Shown: piece after piece, positions 53,498 to 64,000 of the stretch
Position numbering within the stretch: the stretch's first letter is position 1
How the letters are laid out: the number at the start of each line of letters is the position of its first letter
NCBI GenBank assembly: GCA_963989385.1
Contig: OZ022502.1
Coordinates: 16,107,001 to 16,171,000, forward strand
Length of the DNA: 64,000 bases
Direction: 5' to 3'
From: Ctena decussata
Taxonomy: Eukaryota > Mollusca > Bivalvia > Lucinida > Lucinidae
Notes under the pieces: generated by a model
Database searches by the model: none
Told to the model about the DNA's origin: nothing
What the model saw: only the letters and a program-made list of their open reading frames with translations
Position numbers and translations under genes: made by a program

Positions 53498-54990
53498 TAT
53501 TGGTGAGTTCAGAGACAGACTCACTTAACACCGGCATAACACCTATGAACACCGGTCTGATTCCTACCTGCTTAGAGATGCATCCTGTATTACCCAGAAA
53601 CTTATCGATGAATACCGGTCTGCTCAGACACACTCACCGCACTACCTAGAAACATGTCAATGAACACCGGTCTGATTCCTTATCTTAACTGCTTTGACAC
53701 ACTCACTGCATTAACTAGAACTATTTGGATGAACACTTGTCTGAAACCTATCTCTCAGACACACTGACCTCACTACTTAGAAACAATCTGATGAACACCG
53801 GTCTAATAACTTCACCATCCTACCTTAAAACATGTTGATGAACATCGGTCTGTTTCCTACCTGCTTAGACAAATTCACAGCATTACCTAGAAACATGTCG
53901 ATGAACACCAGTCATCGACATGTTTTAGGTAGTGCAGTGAATTGTCTAAAGAGGGTAAAATCAGACTGGTGTTCATCGACATGTTTCTAGGTAATGCGGT
54001 GATTACGTATAAGCAGGTAGGAATCAGACCGGTGTTCACTGACATGTTTCTAGGTAGTGGGCTGATTGTGTCCGAGCATGTCAGGATCAGATAAGTGTTC
54101 TTCAGAATGTTTCTAGGTAGTGCGGTGAGTGTATCTGAGCAAGTACATATCAGACATATATTAATTGACAGATTCCTACCTGCTTTGACAAACTCAGCGC
54201 ATTACCTAGTAACATGTTGATGAACACCAGTCATCGACATGTTTCTAAGTAGTGCAGTGAATTGTCTAAAGAGGTAAAATAAAACTGGTGTTCGACATGT
54301 TTCTTGGTAGTGAAGTGATCATGTCTAAGCAAGTAGGAATCAAACCATTCTTCTTCGACATGTTTTAAGATAGCGGAGTGATTGCGTTGGAGCAGGTCGG
54401 TATCGGACAAGTGTTCTTCAAAATGTTTCAAGGAAGTGCGGTGGGTGTATCTGAGCAAGTACGTATCAGACATATATTAATTGACTGATTCCTACCTGCT
54501 TTGGCAAACTCAGTGTACTACCTAGAAACATCTTGATGAACACCAGTCATTGACATGTTTTTAAGTAGTGCAGTGAATTGTCTAAAGAGGTAAAATTCAG
54601 ACCGGTGTACATCAAAATTTTTCTTGGTAGTGAAGTGATCATGTCTAACCAAGTAGGAATCAGACCGGTGTTCATCAATATGTTTCTAGGTAGTGGGGTG
54701 ATTGTGTTTGAGCAGGCTGCTATCAGACAAGTGTTCTTCGAAATGTTTGTAGGCATTGCGGCTAGCAGTGCGGTTAGTGTATCTGAGCAAGTACGTATCA
54801 GACATTTATTAATAATTAATTGACATGTTTAGAGGGAGTGCGTTATAGTTATTTGACTGGTTTTCATCGATGTGTTTCCAGGTGGTGAGATGAATGTTCT
54901 GAGTGGGTAGGTATTAGACAAATGTTCAACCAAATGGTTCTAGGTAGTGCAGTGAATGTATTTAAGCCGGTAAAAATCAGACTGATGTTC
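53498..54990. repeat. Minisatellite in both orientations, with higher-order structure
   Basis: The unit is about 65-70 bp with landmarks GAACACCGGTCTGATTCCTACC, TGCTTAGACAC and ACTACCTAGAAACATGTCGATGA. Units run one way from 53498 to about 53910, then turn (CATCGACATGTTTCTAGGTAGTG...). A block holding one such turn repeats about every 310 bp (near 53870, 54180 and 54490). ORFs inside are repeats in frame. Confidence 0.9.
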
Positions 54991-54993
54991 ATT

Positions 54994-55949
54994 CCTGTAC
55001 GAAACGTTACGCCCGAAATAGAGGCGTAAATATGCGTAATATTTCGCCCATGATTTCTTCCTTTATCGCCCCAGTAAGGTGCTTTTAGTTCAGTGTAATC
55101 CGGGCGTAATCCGGGCGTAAATATGGGGCGAAATATTAAAATTAGGCGTAATCTTTTGAAATTTACGGGCGGAAAATAGCAAAGATTACGGGCGGAAACA
55201 TGAAGAACTACGGGCGTAATACCACAGCACTTACGGGCGGAAATTCATGCTCTTTTGGCATATATCCATATATCGGAGGACTGACTGAGTATACACAGCA
55301 TATTTTGTGTAACATATATCACTAAAATAAACAAACAAATGATATTATATCTGTATCTGCATTATTTGGTATTTTCAAACCAACCAGATTTTAGAAAGAT
55401 TCAGATATCTTTGAATAAGCTCAGGGAGGCATTATCCACACTGTCATTCAAGCTGTGCTGGTTGGAAGTAATGAGGTCTATAAAATGGGTGGGGTGCTGA
55501 AACTGTTAGAAAAAAGCAACATTTTGATGCCATGACCGAAATCTGCTATCACATTAATTAAAAACAACAACATTTAAAGTAAACTTACTTTTTCTTCAAT
55601 GTATACTACAAACTCCTCGGCATCTTTCATTAAAGAAAATATTTTCTCTTTTGAAACAAGGACTAAATTAACCCGTTTTCTAGAACACCCTTGATAATCT
55701 TTGTAAGTTTTAATTTCCCTCCAAAATGTCATGTGACAGCAAGTGGTTATTTCGCCTCAAATTTACGCCCGAAATTAATGTCTTGTTCCTACGCCCGAAA
55801 TATTTGATATTACGCCCGTAAGATTTGACAGCATCTATGATTTCTCAGGCGTAATTGCTGATTCCGCCACTGTTTCACCCGGAAAACTAATTTTTCGCCC
55901 CAATTTCGCCCCTTTTACGGGCGAAAACCGCTCAAAACTTTCATACGGG
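54994..55949. mobile_element. 0.96 kb element with terminal TTACGCCCG/ACGGGCGGAAA motif arrays
   Basis: Ends CCTGTACGAAACGTT and the inverse of CCCGTATGAAAGTTT. Both flanks (about 260 bp left, 200 bp right) are arrays of TTACGGGCG(G)AAA/TACGCCCGAAA copies, inverted with respect to each other. The centre is AT-rich and has no ORF. The element interrupts a minisatellite unit: GATGTTCAT lies on its left and GACATGTTTCTAG on its right. Confidence 0.8.
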
Positions 55950-55971
55950 CTGACATGTTTCTAGATACCAT

Positions 55972-56600
55972 AAAATCGAAAAAGTGATATCACAAAATAT
56001 GTGCGATTGAGTGATATCACAAAATCCAATTAGTGATACCACAAAATAGAATAAGTGATATCAAAAAATTGATTTTGTGATGACACGAGATCACAGCTAC
56101 TTTGTGATATCACTAATTCGATTTTGTATATCACAACATCTATTAAGTGATGTCACATTCGATTTTGTGATATCACTTAATCGATTTTATGATATCACTA
56201 TATCTATCGAGTTTGTGATCAGTAATTCGTTCCTAACTAGTGATATCAAGAAATCGATATTACAAAAACGATTTTGTGATTTCACTAAATTGATTTAGTA
56301 AACATAATATGACACATGGTTTATGACACTCAGGTGAGTCAGTGATAGCACATAATAGTTAGTGAAATCAGAAAATAATGTGATACCACATGTGACATCA
56401 CATACTTGAAATAGTGGTATCACAAAATCGACATTGTGATATCACAAATTCGATTTTGTACGAATTAGTGATATCACAAACTCAGATTACTGATATCGCC
56501 AAATCAAATAAGTGATATCAAACAAAAATCGAATTCGTGATATCGAAAAATCATATCCACTTTACCTTTTGATATATATCCAAAATCTGTATAGTGATAT
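55972..56600. repeat. GTGATATCAC satellite array
   Basis: About 25 units of roughly 20-22 bp, each centred on the palindrome GTGATATCAC with AAAATCGA(T/A)T linkers in both orientations. Confidence 0.9.
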
Positions 56601-56624
56601 CTATGGCAAGCCATTTTACTAATC

Positions 56625-57175
56625 ATAATGCATAGTAGATATCTTATATAGTAAATTAGATATCTAATATGCCAGTTAAGATATCTAATACAACATATAA
56701 GATATATAACATATAAGAAATCTTATATCCTCTATAAGATATCTGATACAGGATATATCTTATATAGAAAATAAGATATCTTATATAGGATATGAGTTAT
56801 CATCTTATTTATTTTTTCATATAAGATATCTTATATAATATATCAGATATCTTATATATTAGATATCTTATATAGCATGTAAGATATCTTATATAATAAA
56901 TCAGATATCTGATATATCAGATATGTTATATATTTAAATAAGATATCTCACATCCTATATGAGATAGCATATCTGATATCGATATCTGATTTACAAAACA
57001 GGATATCTAAATGTGATACAAGACATCTTAAATGCTATATCAGATAACATATATTGTGTTGCGTCTTATGGAAAAGTGAAATAAGATATCTTATATACCT
57101 ATACTAGATATCTTATATAGTATATAAGATTCTTTTTTGATATCTTTAATTATCTTATATACCTATACTAGATAT
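56625..57175. repeat. AAGATATCTTATAT satellite array
   Basis: About 20 degenerate units of TATAAGATATCTTATA separated by short AT linkers. It follows the GTGATATCAC array and shares its GATATC core. Confidence 0.9.
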
Positions 57176-58546
57176 AGAAGGTCCCTTTGCACGCGACAAT
57201 GATCAGCATATTCACATAGTTCATTGTTTTTTCTAGTGAAATTATTTAATTCAGATTTTTATATACTAAGGCCAGATTTCACGTTAAACTTAGTACATGG
57301 ATTAGCATTCGGAACACCAAAATTTTAAATTGCGCCTTAAGGTAAAATAGACCACGGACTGGTTAATACGAGCTATAACTGTGACGTGAAATCGGGCCTA
57401 AAACCAATTGTTATTTGCATTTCAACTAACATAAATCTCATTCATCTTAATTTATCACTCAGTTTGTACTACGAATTTTGGAATTCAGAATTCGAAATTC
57501 AGAATTGTGAAATAAGAGAGGTAATTGGGCTATCGTAGGACATCGATACTTTTCGATTTTTATTGCCTTCCTTGCATTTTTATTTCGAATTAAATGTGTT
57601 AGGTCCATATAGTTCAATTTAGCTGCACTAAGGTCTTTTTGCATATCTTTTAGTCTACATTAAACGCGGTCAATATTGTTCTGATTTACATGACCATGCA
57701 TCATTCTTTAATATGTATATAGAGAAAATAGAGAAAAAGAACAAAAGGTTACTCAGTTTTATTTATTTATTTATTTTTCTTAAAATGCAAGTCTTAAGTC
57801 AAAAATTGTGTTAGCCTAATATTCTGCACTAGCTTACAAATCTTCTGATCAAAGATATGTTACTGTGGTCATTTTTAACAAAATTAATACATCCAAAAAC
57901 TAAAGTTTTTTGCGTGGCTATATCGAAGTAAGATAATTTGTTGGGGTCGAAAACAACACGGAAGAAGCCTCATCAGTCTGCAATGAGATTCAAGTTTCAT
58001 TTCAACAATCATTGCGACATTTACTTCTATAAACCTGCATAAACTGAGAAGTAAAATCAAACGCCCAATATAACATGACATTTCATGTTATAGTTTTTCT
58101 TGTTATTGTTGATTATGGAATATACACATTATATATTGGTTTAATTATGATTGAAGTTATCATGCCCCACCCTGAGCCTCCCTAAGACATAATTATCATG
58201 AGCCCCCACTTACAGCCTACCCTCCCCATCATCATGATGATTGATGAATCCCATTTTGAAGAGTGTATAATTCAATAACCTAGAAAGTGAGAAACTTGGC
58301 CTAAAATTATAAAAGAAAAATTAGGTTTGCCATTTCCTAATCTGTACCTAATTATTTACCCCTACCCCAAAAATCCTATTGTCTCAGAATGAGGATTTTG
58401 TTAATTTTCATTCCCTAAAATGTCTTCAAGATAAACCAAAACTCGATCTTAGGCCAAAAATATATATATTTTTTTTTTGCAATTGCCTACCTATCTACCC
58501 AAAACCTCCCTACCCCCAAAAAAATATTTTAGTCATTTGGGCAGCA
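57176..58546. other. No gene seen
   Basis: AT-rich. Short poorly conserved repeats only. Confidence 0.4.
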
Positions 58547-58575
58547 TATTTTTTTTTTTTTTTTTTTTTTTTTTT
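58547..58575. repeat. Poly(T) run
   Basis: About 29 T. No clear source element. Confidence 0.8.
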
Positions 58576-58635
58576 GTTTATTGAAAATGGAAAATTTACT
58601 GTGATAAAGATAAAGAGTAAGACAAACAGGCCTGA

Positions 58636-58703
58636 TCAAACATTGCAGACCCAGATCAGACTTCTCCTAGAGAGCAGTCTGATCTGGGTCTACATTGGTT
58701 GCC
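58636..58703. repeat. Fold-back element, GCAAACAG family
   Basis: CAAACATTGCAGACCCAGAT and its inverse ending GGTTGCC. The loop is CTAGAGAG-like. Confidence 0.8.
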
Positions 58704-59149
58704 TTTCCACTAGTGCATGATGCATCATATGTACTCCATTTGTGGGTAAATTAGGTTTGTTCATCTTGTAGGATACTGTTATTTTGGTATGTAAAATGGG
58801 TAATTTTTTTATTATTATTTCTGTAAAATTTCATCTAGATGAACAAAAACTCTAATTTTATATAGATTTTCCCCCAGATTTAATACATGTATGTGTTAGC
58901 CATGTGTCAGCGGGAACAACTATTAATCATGACAGAAAGCTATGATAATTTGTTGCAGGTTTCAGGAAAATCAGTCTGAACTCTAACTTTATATAGATCA
59001 TGCTATTAATCATGCATATAGATATTGCTGAGGCAGGGGCACATAAGCATATATAACACTGTGGACAAAGTTCTGCTTGCAACACAAAGCTTATATTATT
59101 TTAATTTTTCCATGAAATTTCATCCAGATATGTCAAAGTGTTAAGGAAT
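58704..59149. other. No gene seen
   Basis: AT-rich with CATCTAGATG/CATCCAGATA-like repeats of a TTTCATCnAGATnAAC segment (58825, 59115). Confidence 0.4.
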
Positions 59150-59213
59150 TTAATTGGGGGCATGGGGCAGGTGCAAATGAGAAACCCAGCTTAAAAAAAG
59201 TAAGTGCCCCATG
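59150..59213. repeat. Left fragment of GCCCCATG minisatellite region
   Basis: ATTGGGGGCATGGGGCAGGT here is inverted at 63083-63113. It ends in GCCCCATG at 59206-59213, which is also the left target duplication of the hAT-like element. Confidence 0.65.
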
Positions 59214-60604
59214 CAAGGTTGGCTGGGAAATACCGGTGGCGGGAATTCCCAGCGGTAATTACCGGTAATTACCGTCCTGGGAAATACTTCAAATTTGGCC
59301 AAAGTGGGAAATACTGGGAAATATGAAATTTTAGAGCTGTTTTTCTTAAAATATTCTGTCTTCTTTCCTTAAATTTAAATTGATAGCACAAATTTGTTAT
59401 CATTTATATGCATATCATGCAAATAAGGTTGTAAATTCCAGGACTGGTCCATGCTAGAGGACACAGCAGATGATTCTTGGTTGTGTCAAAGGCTATAATT
59501 TCAAAGAAAATTGCCTTTAAAATTCTTATTTATAAAAATAACAGACTGTAAAATCTCTTCTTTAATCACTTAACAGTGGTGTTTCAACACTGTATTTGTA
59601 AACAAATGTATATATTAAACTGAGCTGCAGTTTTACTTATCCCTTTTTCCCTGGTTCAGGGGTCAGCCTAGGTTCTCAGACACAGAGAAGTTTTTCGACA
59701 TTTTCTGAATTTCAGGGACAGGTTTTATTCCAAATTTTGGATTTTCTATACATTTATGTGTCTTATTCACTTAGACTTCTCACTCAGCTCAAAATACTAA
59801 GGGAGAAGTCTGTCAGTTAAATGAGACAATTTCTCCCACTAGGCTGACCCTTGCTAGGCTGATCCTTGCTGGTTTATCACTGCTAAAGACTATAGCTTTC
59901 TGCAGACTAACTTAATCTGTTCTTAAGTTTGATCATACCAAAATTTGACAGAACCCTGTAAAGGTTTTCAAAGTTGGGCATAGATTCACAACCACTTCAC
60001 AAAAAAGAGTGTGTACCATACTCCAGTTTCTTGCATGTATCCATGATTTTGTGACCTGATTAATTAAACAATGATGTGTGGACATTGTAGTCCAAAGGTT
60101 ACCTGATGAAGTCATGTAATGTCTTTTTTTTCACTATCTGTCTTATTGATTAACTATGCTTCCTATTGTAAGTAATGACCAAACACAACTGAAGGTGTGA
60201 AAAACAATTTAATTGTCTTTATTCAACTGTCAGATTTACTGGAGGTACATGTACTTAAATCTCAGTGTGTTATAACAACTTATTGGCAGACAGAGACAAC
60301 TGTACATGCAGACTCATCTTCGGACAGTTCGATAAGAAAATGATTTGATTGCATATGCAGATCTAGACAATCTTTTATCTGTGCTATTGTTTGATGTTTA
60401 AATAAAGGGGATGTTTAATTATTTTATAGTTTTATGCCTGTTATAATGCATATTTAAAGCTATGTAGGTGGACAGAGACCAATTTCCCAGTAATTCCCGA
60501 GAATTCCCAGTAATTCCCGGGAATTCCCAGTAATTCCCGGGAATTCCCAGTATTTCCCGCCGTCCTGGGAAATATGAGTATTTCCCGCCTTTTTGCCAAC
60601 CTTG
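59214..60604. mobile_element. Non-autonomous hAT-like element, 1.39 kb, with 8 bp duplication
   Basis: Terminal repeats CAAGGTTGGC and GCCAACCTTG are perfect for 10 bp and fit the CA(A/G)nG start of hAT elements. GCCCCATG flanks both sides (59206-59213 and 60605-60612), the 8 bp duplication typical of hAT. The subterminal regions are arrays of GGGAATTCCC/GGGAAATAC-type palindromic motifs (59225-59335; 60481-60590). No transposase ORF. Caution: GCCCCATG also belongs to the local minisatellite. Confidence 0.8.
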
Positions 60605-60725
60605 GCCCCATGGCTGGAGATGAAGAAAAAATGTGTTTGCCCCCTGGCAGATGACAATAAAAAAAGTATTGGCCCCATGGCTCAGAGATAGCAAAAAAAC
60701 TTCAGGCCCCATGGGGTTCAATACT
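60605..60725. repeat. GGCCCCATGG minisatellite units
   Basis: Three or four units of about 35-45 bp, each with a GCCCCATGG core and an A-run. Related units lie at 62960-63113. Confidence 0.7.
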
Positions 60726-61232
60726 TTTTTTGAACTTAGAACTACAATTAAGATGATACATAAAACATCACTGTCAATTGTAAAATCTCTATTAACTCTT
60801 TTGTGAAATGAAATAATATCCAATCCACTTAAATGGACTTCAGCTAAGGGTAATCTGGTGAGTTAAATTTAGCTACATGCGATGGCTTGATCTCCTTACA
60901 AACATAAAAAATCAATTCTTTTCGCAGATATTCTCAAACTTGCAAGACCTTGTCCTGTTTAAAACCTTTTAATCTTCATCTTGCAAGCAGTTTTGTTTTC
61001 AAAAGCCTTTGCCTTAACGATAATTGACAAGACTTGTTTGAATTATAGCTGCAACTGAAACAGCAGTCACATGGAAAGGGGTGCAATATAGATGGTTTTA
61101 GTGGTCATTTGTTTTTTGTTTGGTTTGAAATTGATTTTTTCTTTGCATTGCTGCTTCTGTATGTGACGTAGTGCATGATGTTGTGACTATATTTCATCTT
61201 CGTTAACTGTTAATCTTTTCTGATATATATGA
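60726..61232. other. No gene seen
   Basis: AT-rich intergenic sequence. Confidence 0.4.
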
Positions 61233-61681
61233 GTGATGCCCCGGAAACTGCAAAATGCAGCTTCCAGGGCATCCCTCATATTTCAGAAAAGATTTCCATA
61301 TGCTTTTAGCAGTAAACATAGGCCATGTATGACCACTGGTACTTACGACCATACCAAACTCTCAAAAATGGAAGTTTATCCCCTAATAAATGAAGCAGTA
61401 ACCCAAAAATGGCAATCCCAATGGACTAATAGCAACAAGGGCCACACCTTCCATTTTGTTCAACCAAAGATTAAACTTCAATGTGAAGTATATAGGCCAA
61501 TAGACGTTTCAATGTAGCCTATTCCCGACTAAAACCAGGACACTGCGGGCTGGGCTGCCATCACTACACCAACCAGTCCGGCCTATGTCCCCACTGCAAT
61601 GATGCAGAAGATCTCGACCATATCTTGTTTGTATGGCTCATAATAATCAAAGACCTAGAATCCACCATATTCAAGTTATAG
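61233..61681 (+). pseudogene. Decayed non-LTR retrotransposon C-terminus
   Basis: 61233-61510 includes a VTQKWQSQWTNSNKGHTFHF segment typical of the region after RNase H/RT in I- or Jockey-like elements. A frameshift near 61510 brings in RLKPGHCGLGCHH and then a zinc-knuckle-like CPHCNDAEDLDHILF, and a stop follows at about 61680. It is not obviously the same lineage as 6238-7691. Confidence 0.65.
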
Positions 61682-62009
61682 GCTATCGCTTAATAGACCT
61701 GAGACTGCTCCTGTCTCCCCACAAAGAAACATGCAAATACAATACAGAAGGCAGTCTTCGAATACCTGGACAAAACCAATATCATCACCAGGATATTGAT
61801 AGATTCCAATACAATAAGGAAAAAATCCCCAAAATTTCTTTAATTCAAGCCCTTGTTGCTAATCACTTCCAAAAATTCCTGAATCCACATTAAACCCCTA
61901 CTAATTACAATGCTTGTGACAAAACTCCCAACCTAGTAAAAGCCCCAGAAGCTATCTGTATGACCACTATCCGACTTTCCCTACCGTCATATAAATAGCA
62001 ATAAAGGCT

Positions 62010-62399
62010 AAAATTAATGTGTATCCAACCTCCTTAATCGCACACCCAGGCTTAGTTACCTGGAAACCAACTGAACCATTATAAGGTTCAACACATTTGC
62101 TCCCTAGAAACAGCCGAAAGAAACTGCCCTTCCCTCCCAACAACCCGCAATAAGAAAGAAGCTATGGTCCTCTTGCCCATTAATAATATTCTCCATTTCC
62201 CCAAAAATTAATGTGTATCCAACCTCCTTAATCTCGCACTCAGGCTTAGTTACCTAGAAACTAACTAAACCATTATAAGGTTCAACCAATTTGCTCCATA
62301 GAAACAGCCAAAAGAAACAGCCCTCTCCTCCCAACAATCCACAATAAGAAATCAGCTACAGTCTTCTTTTCCACCAATAATATTCTCCATTTCCCAACA
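62010..62399. repeat. Tandem duplication, about 195 bp unit
   Basis: Two units begin with AAATTAATGTGTATCCAACC (62010 and 62205) and share CTTAGTTACCT, CATTATAAGGTTCAAC and AATAATATTCTCCATTTCCC. A degenerate third part follows to about 62600. It may be the 3' region of the adjacent retrotransposon relic. Confidence 0.8.
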
Positions 62400-62706
62400 T
62401 ATTGGAACACTAACAAAATTCCCATGAACATACAGACCCTTATAACTTAAATTATGCACTATATTTTGGAACCAACTAAACCAAGATAAGTTTTAAAACA
62501 AATGCCACAGTTCTAGGCCCAAAAAGGAATTTTTACCCTGCCTACCTCCCTCCCAACAGAATTAGGCTATGGTCCTCTCTGAGACCATAACTCTATGTAG
62601 CCTAGGCAACCTCAATTACACATGAGGGCCACAAAAATATGGGACAATCGCATTCCAGATCACCCTCAGTCTCTTGTCCCCCACTGCCCACTCCATTAGT
62701 TTATAA

Positions 62707-62762
62707 GAGAATTGCTCCCCACCCAAGAATTTGCTCCCCACCCAAGAATTTGCTCCCCATTT
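62707..62762. repeat. Short tandem repeat, AATTTGCTCCCCACCCAAG
   Basis: Three copies of a 19-22 base unit, the last running into a T-run. A poly(G) run lies at 62804-62820. Confidence 0.85.
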
Positions 62763-62954
62763 TTTTTTCTTTTACTCTAGACCTGCCCTAGGCCCAGCCA
62801 GGACAGGGGGGGGGGGGGGGCTGTTCCATCAGCAAACTTTTTTGTAAGGCCTGAAGAGTAGTTATTATCAACATCCTATTCTAAAAAAGTACATTGTGGT
62901 AGTCTTCAATGTACTTTACATGTTGTGCACTATTTTAGGTCTTTCAGAATGAAG

Positions 62955-63113
62955 TGATAAAAAAGTGTCCGCCCCATGGCCAAAGAACCATAAAAAAAGT
63001 ATCTGCCCCATGCATGAAAGTGAATAAAAAAATGTATCTGTCCCATTGCATGGAAGCGAGTAAAAAAGTGCCCGCCCCATGCCATTTTGCACCGGCCCCA
63101 TGCCCCCAATAAA
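62955..63113. repeat. GCCCCATG minisatellite, second block
   Basis: Four to five units of about 35-40 bp with GCCCCATG cores and AAAAAAGT links, ending CCGGCCCCATGCCCCCAATA, which is the inverse of 59150-59175. Confidence 0.75.
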
Positions 63114-63499
63114 TATTGCCTGGTCCCTTACGGACAAATGTTCACGTTTAAGAAATTGACAAGGGCTATAAATCAGTCAGAAGATACTGAAATAAGACCA
63201 TTAACAATATAATTGCAAGTGAGATCTTCCCCAGACCTATACACATGCAAAGTGTGAAGAATACTTATCAAATGGAAACTAAGTCCTCATGGATGGACAG
63301 ACGGACAATGGATAGATATATGATTGTCATACACACAAACAGCTAGCAGAAAAACATATTATCCCATCACTAATGTGTGGCTGGGTGTAAATGCACAAAA
63401 CTTGAGGTGGCACTGTTACCGGTATTGTACTTCATATAGACAGTACATCAGTACTTGTGCAGCCCATCACTGAGAATGTTCCTTTTAACCAGGGCTGTG

Positions 63500-64000
63500 A
63501 AAATGCCATGCCTGACTTGTCCTACTTGTCCCATTTAACTCAGGACAAGTGAAAAAATTTAATTTTGCACTGGGACAAGTACCTGGAAAAAGTATTTCTT
63601 TCAATTCTAACAACAAAATTTTCGTTTTAGAAAAATACTCAGGCAAACAATGTGGACCCAGATTATACTGCAGGAGCAGTCTGATCAGGGTCCACACTGT
63701 TTGCCATTCCAATTTGTACATTTACCTGGAAAAAGTTTTATATGTGAAAAGTAAGGAATAAGATGCTTAATTTTTTTTTTGACATTTAGCATAGAAAAGA
63801 TGCCTTTATTCAATTTTAAGGCTTTGAGGCTATTTAAAGTGAGAGATGAGGTTTGTGGAAATACTAATTATTTGAGATGAATCTTTATGACTGCATATCA
63901 ATCTTAAAATAATGCAAACATCATAATTTGTGGTTTCGGACAATTAATTTTTTGCTGGACAAGTAGAGTTTGACTTTTTACTTGTCCCTGGGCAAGTAAG
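63500..64000. repeat. ACTTGTCC motif repeat, runs off the window
   Basis: GGACAAGTGAAAAAATTTAA...TGGGACAAGTA (63541-63582) is similar in direct orientation to 63939-63970, with further ACTTGTCC copies at both ends. It may be a TIR element cut by the window edge. Confidence 0.4.
63642..63705. repeat. Fold-back element, GCAAACAG family
   Basis: GGCAAACAATGTGGACCCAG and its inverse ending CTGTTTGCC, with a short GCAGGAGC loop. Confidence 0.85.

Noticed and set aside
54231..54823. ORFs of 69-81 codons on both strands
   Set aside because: Minisatellite units read in frame.
53498..54990. CRISPR-like array
   Set aside because: Units are contiguous degenerate minisatellite repeats in both orientations, without unique spacers, in a eukaryotic genome.
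58379..58720. 113-codon ORF
   Set aside because: Runs through a poly(T) tract and a fold-back element.

Overview
The window looks like nuclear DNA of an invertebrate, most likely a bivalve mollusc. This is inferred from the style of its repeats, from tRNA-headed SINEs and from an AT-rich, intron-rich layout; I cannot name the species. No bacterial operons, rRNA genes or functional tRNA genes are visible.

One host gene can be assembled. Nine coding exons on the + strand, 14137-36729, join in a consistent reading frame with GT/AG junctions into a basic, probably nuclear protein of about 542 residues that I do not recognise. Its introns are loaded with transposable elements. Intron 5 also holds a frame-compatible, 61-base relic copy of exon 5 without splice sites. 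A small membrane-protein exon (40733-40939) may belong to a second gene. An intronless SGNH-hydrolase-like gene (948-1502) ends in a poly(A) signal and a 40-A tail, like a retrocopy, and lacks two of the four SGNH catalytic residues.

The rest is mostly mobile DNA. There is a nearly intact minus-strand non-LTR retrotransposon ORF (49965-53081) and two decayed ones (6238-7691 and 61233-61681). Two tRNA-derived SINEs and two short retroposon tails are bounded by 10-15 bp target-site duplications. A 3.85 kb terminal-inverted-repeat element (30309-34153) has a 5 bp duplication, and a 1.39 kb hAT-like element (59214-60604) has an 8 bp one. At least eleven copies or fragments of one TIR family and several other fold-back families are scattered from end to end.

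The region 53.5-57.2 kb is a block of satellite DNA: a minisatellite in both orientations, interrupted by a 0.96 kb element whose ends are arrays of one short motif, then two arrays built around the palindrome GATATC. A giant inverted repeat with about 455 bp arms lies at 12037-13124. The strongest candidates for something new are the unknown spliced gene and its ghost exon, the giant inverted repeat, and the elements whose ends are arrays of short motifs.
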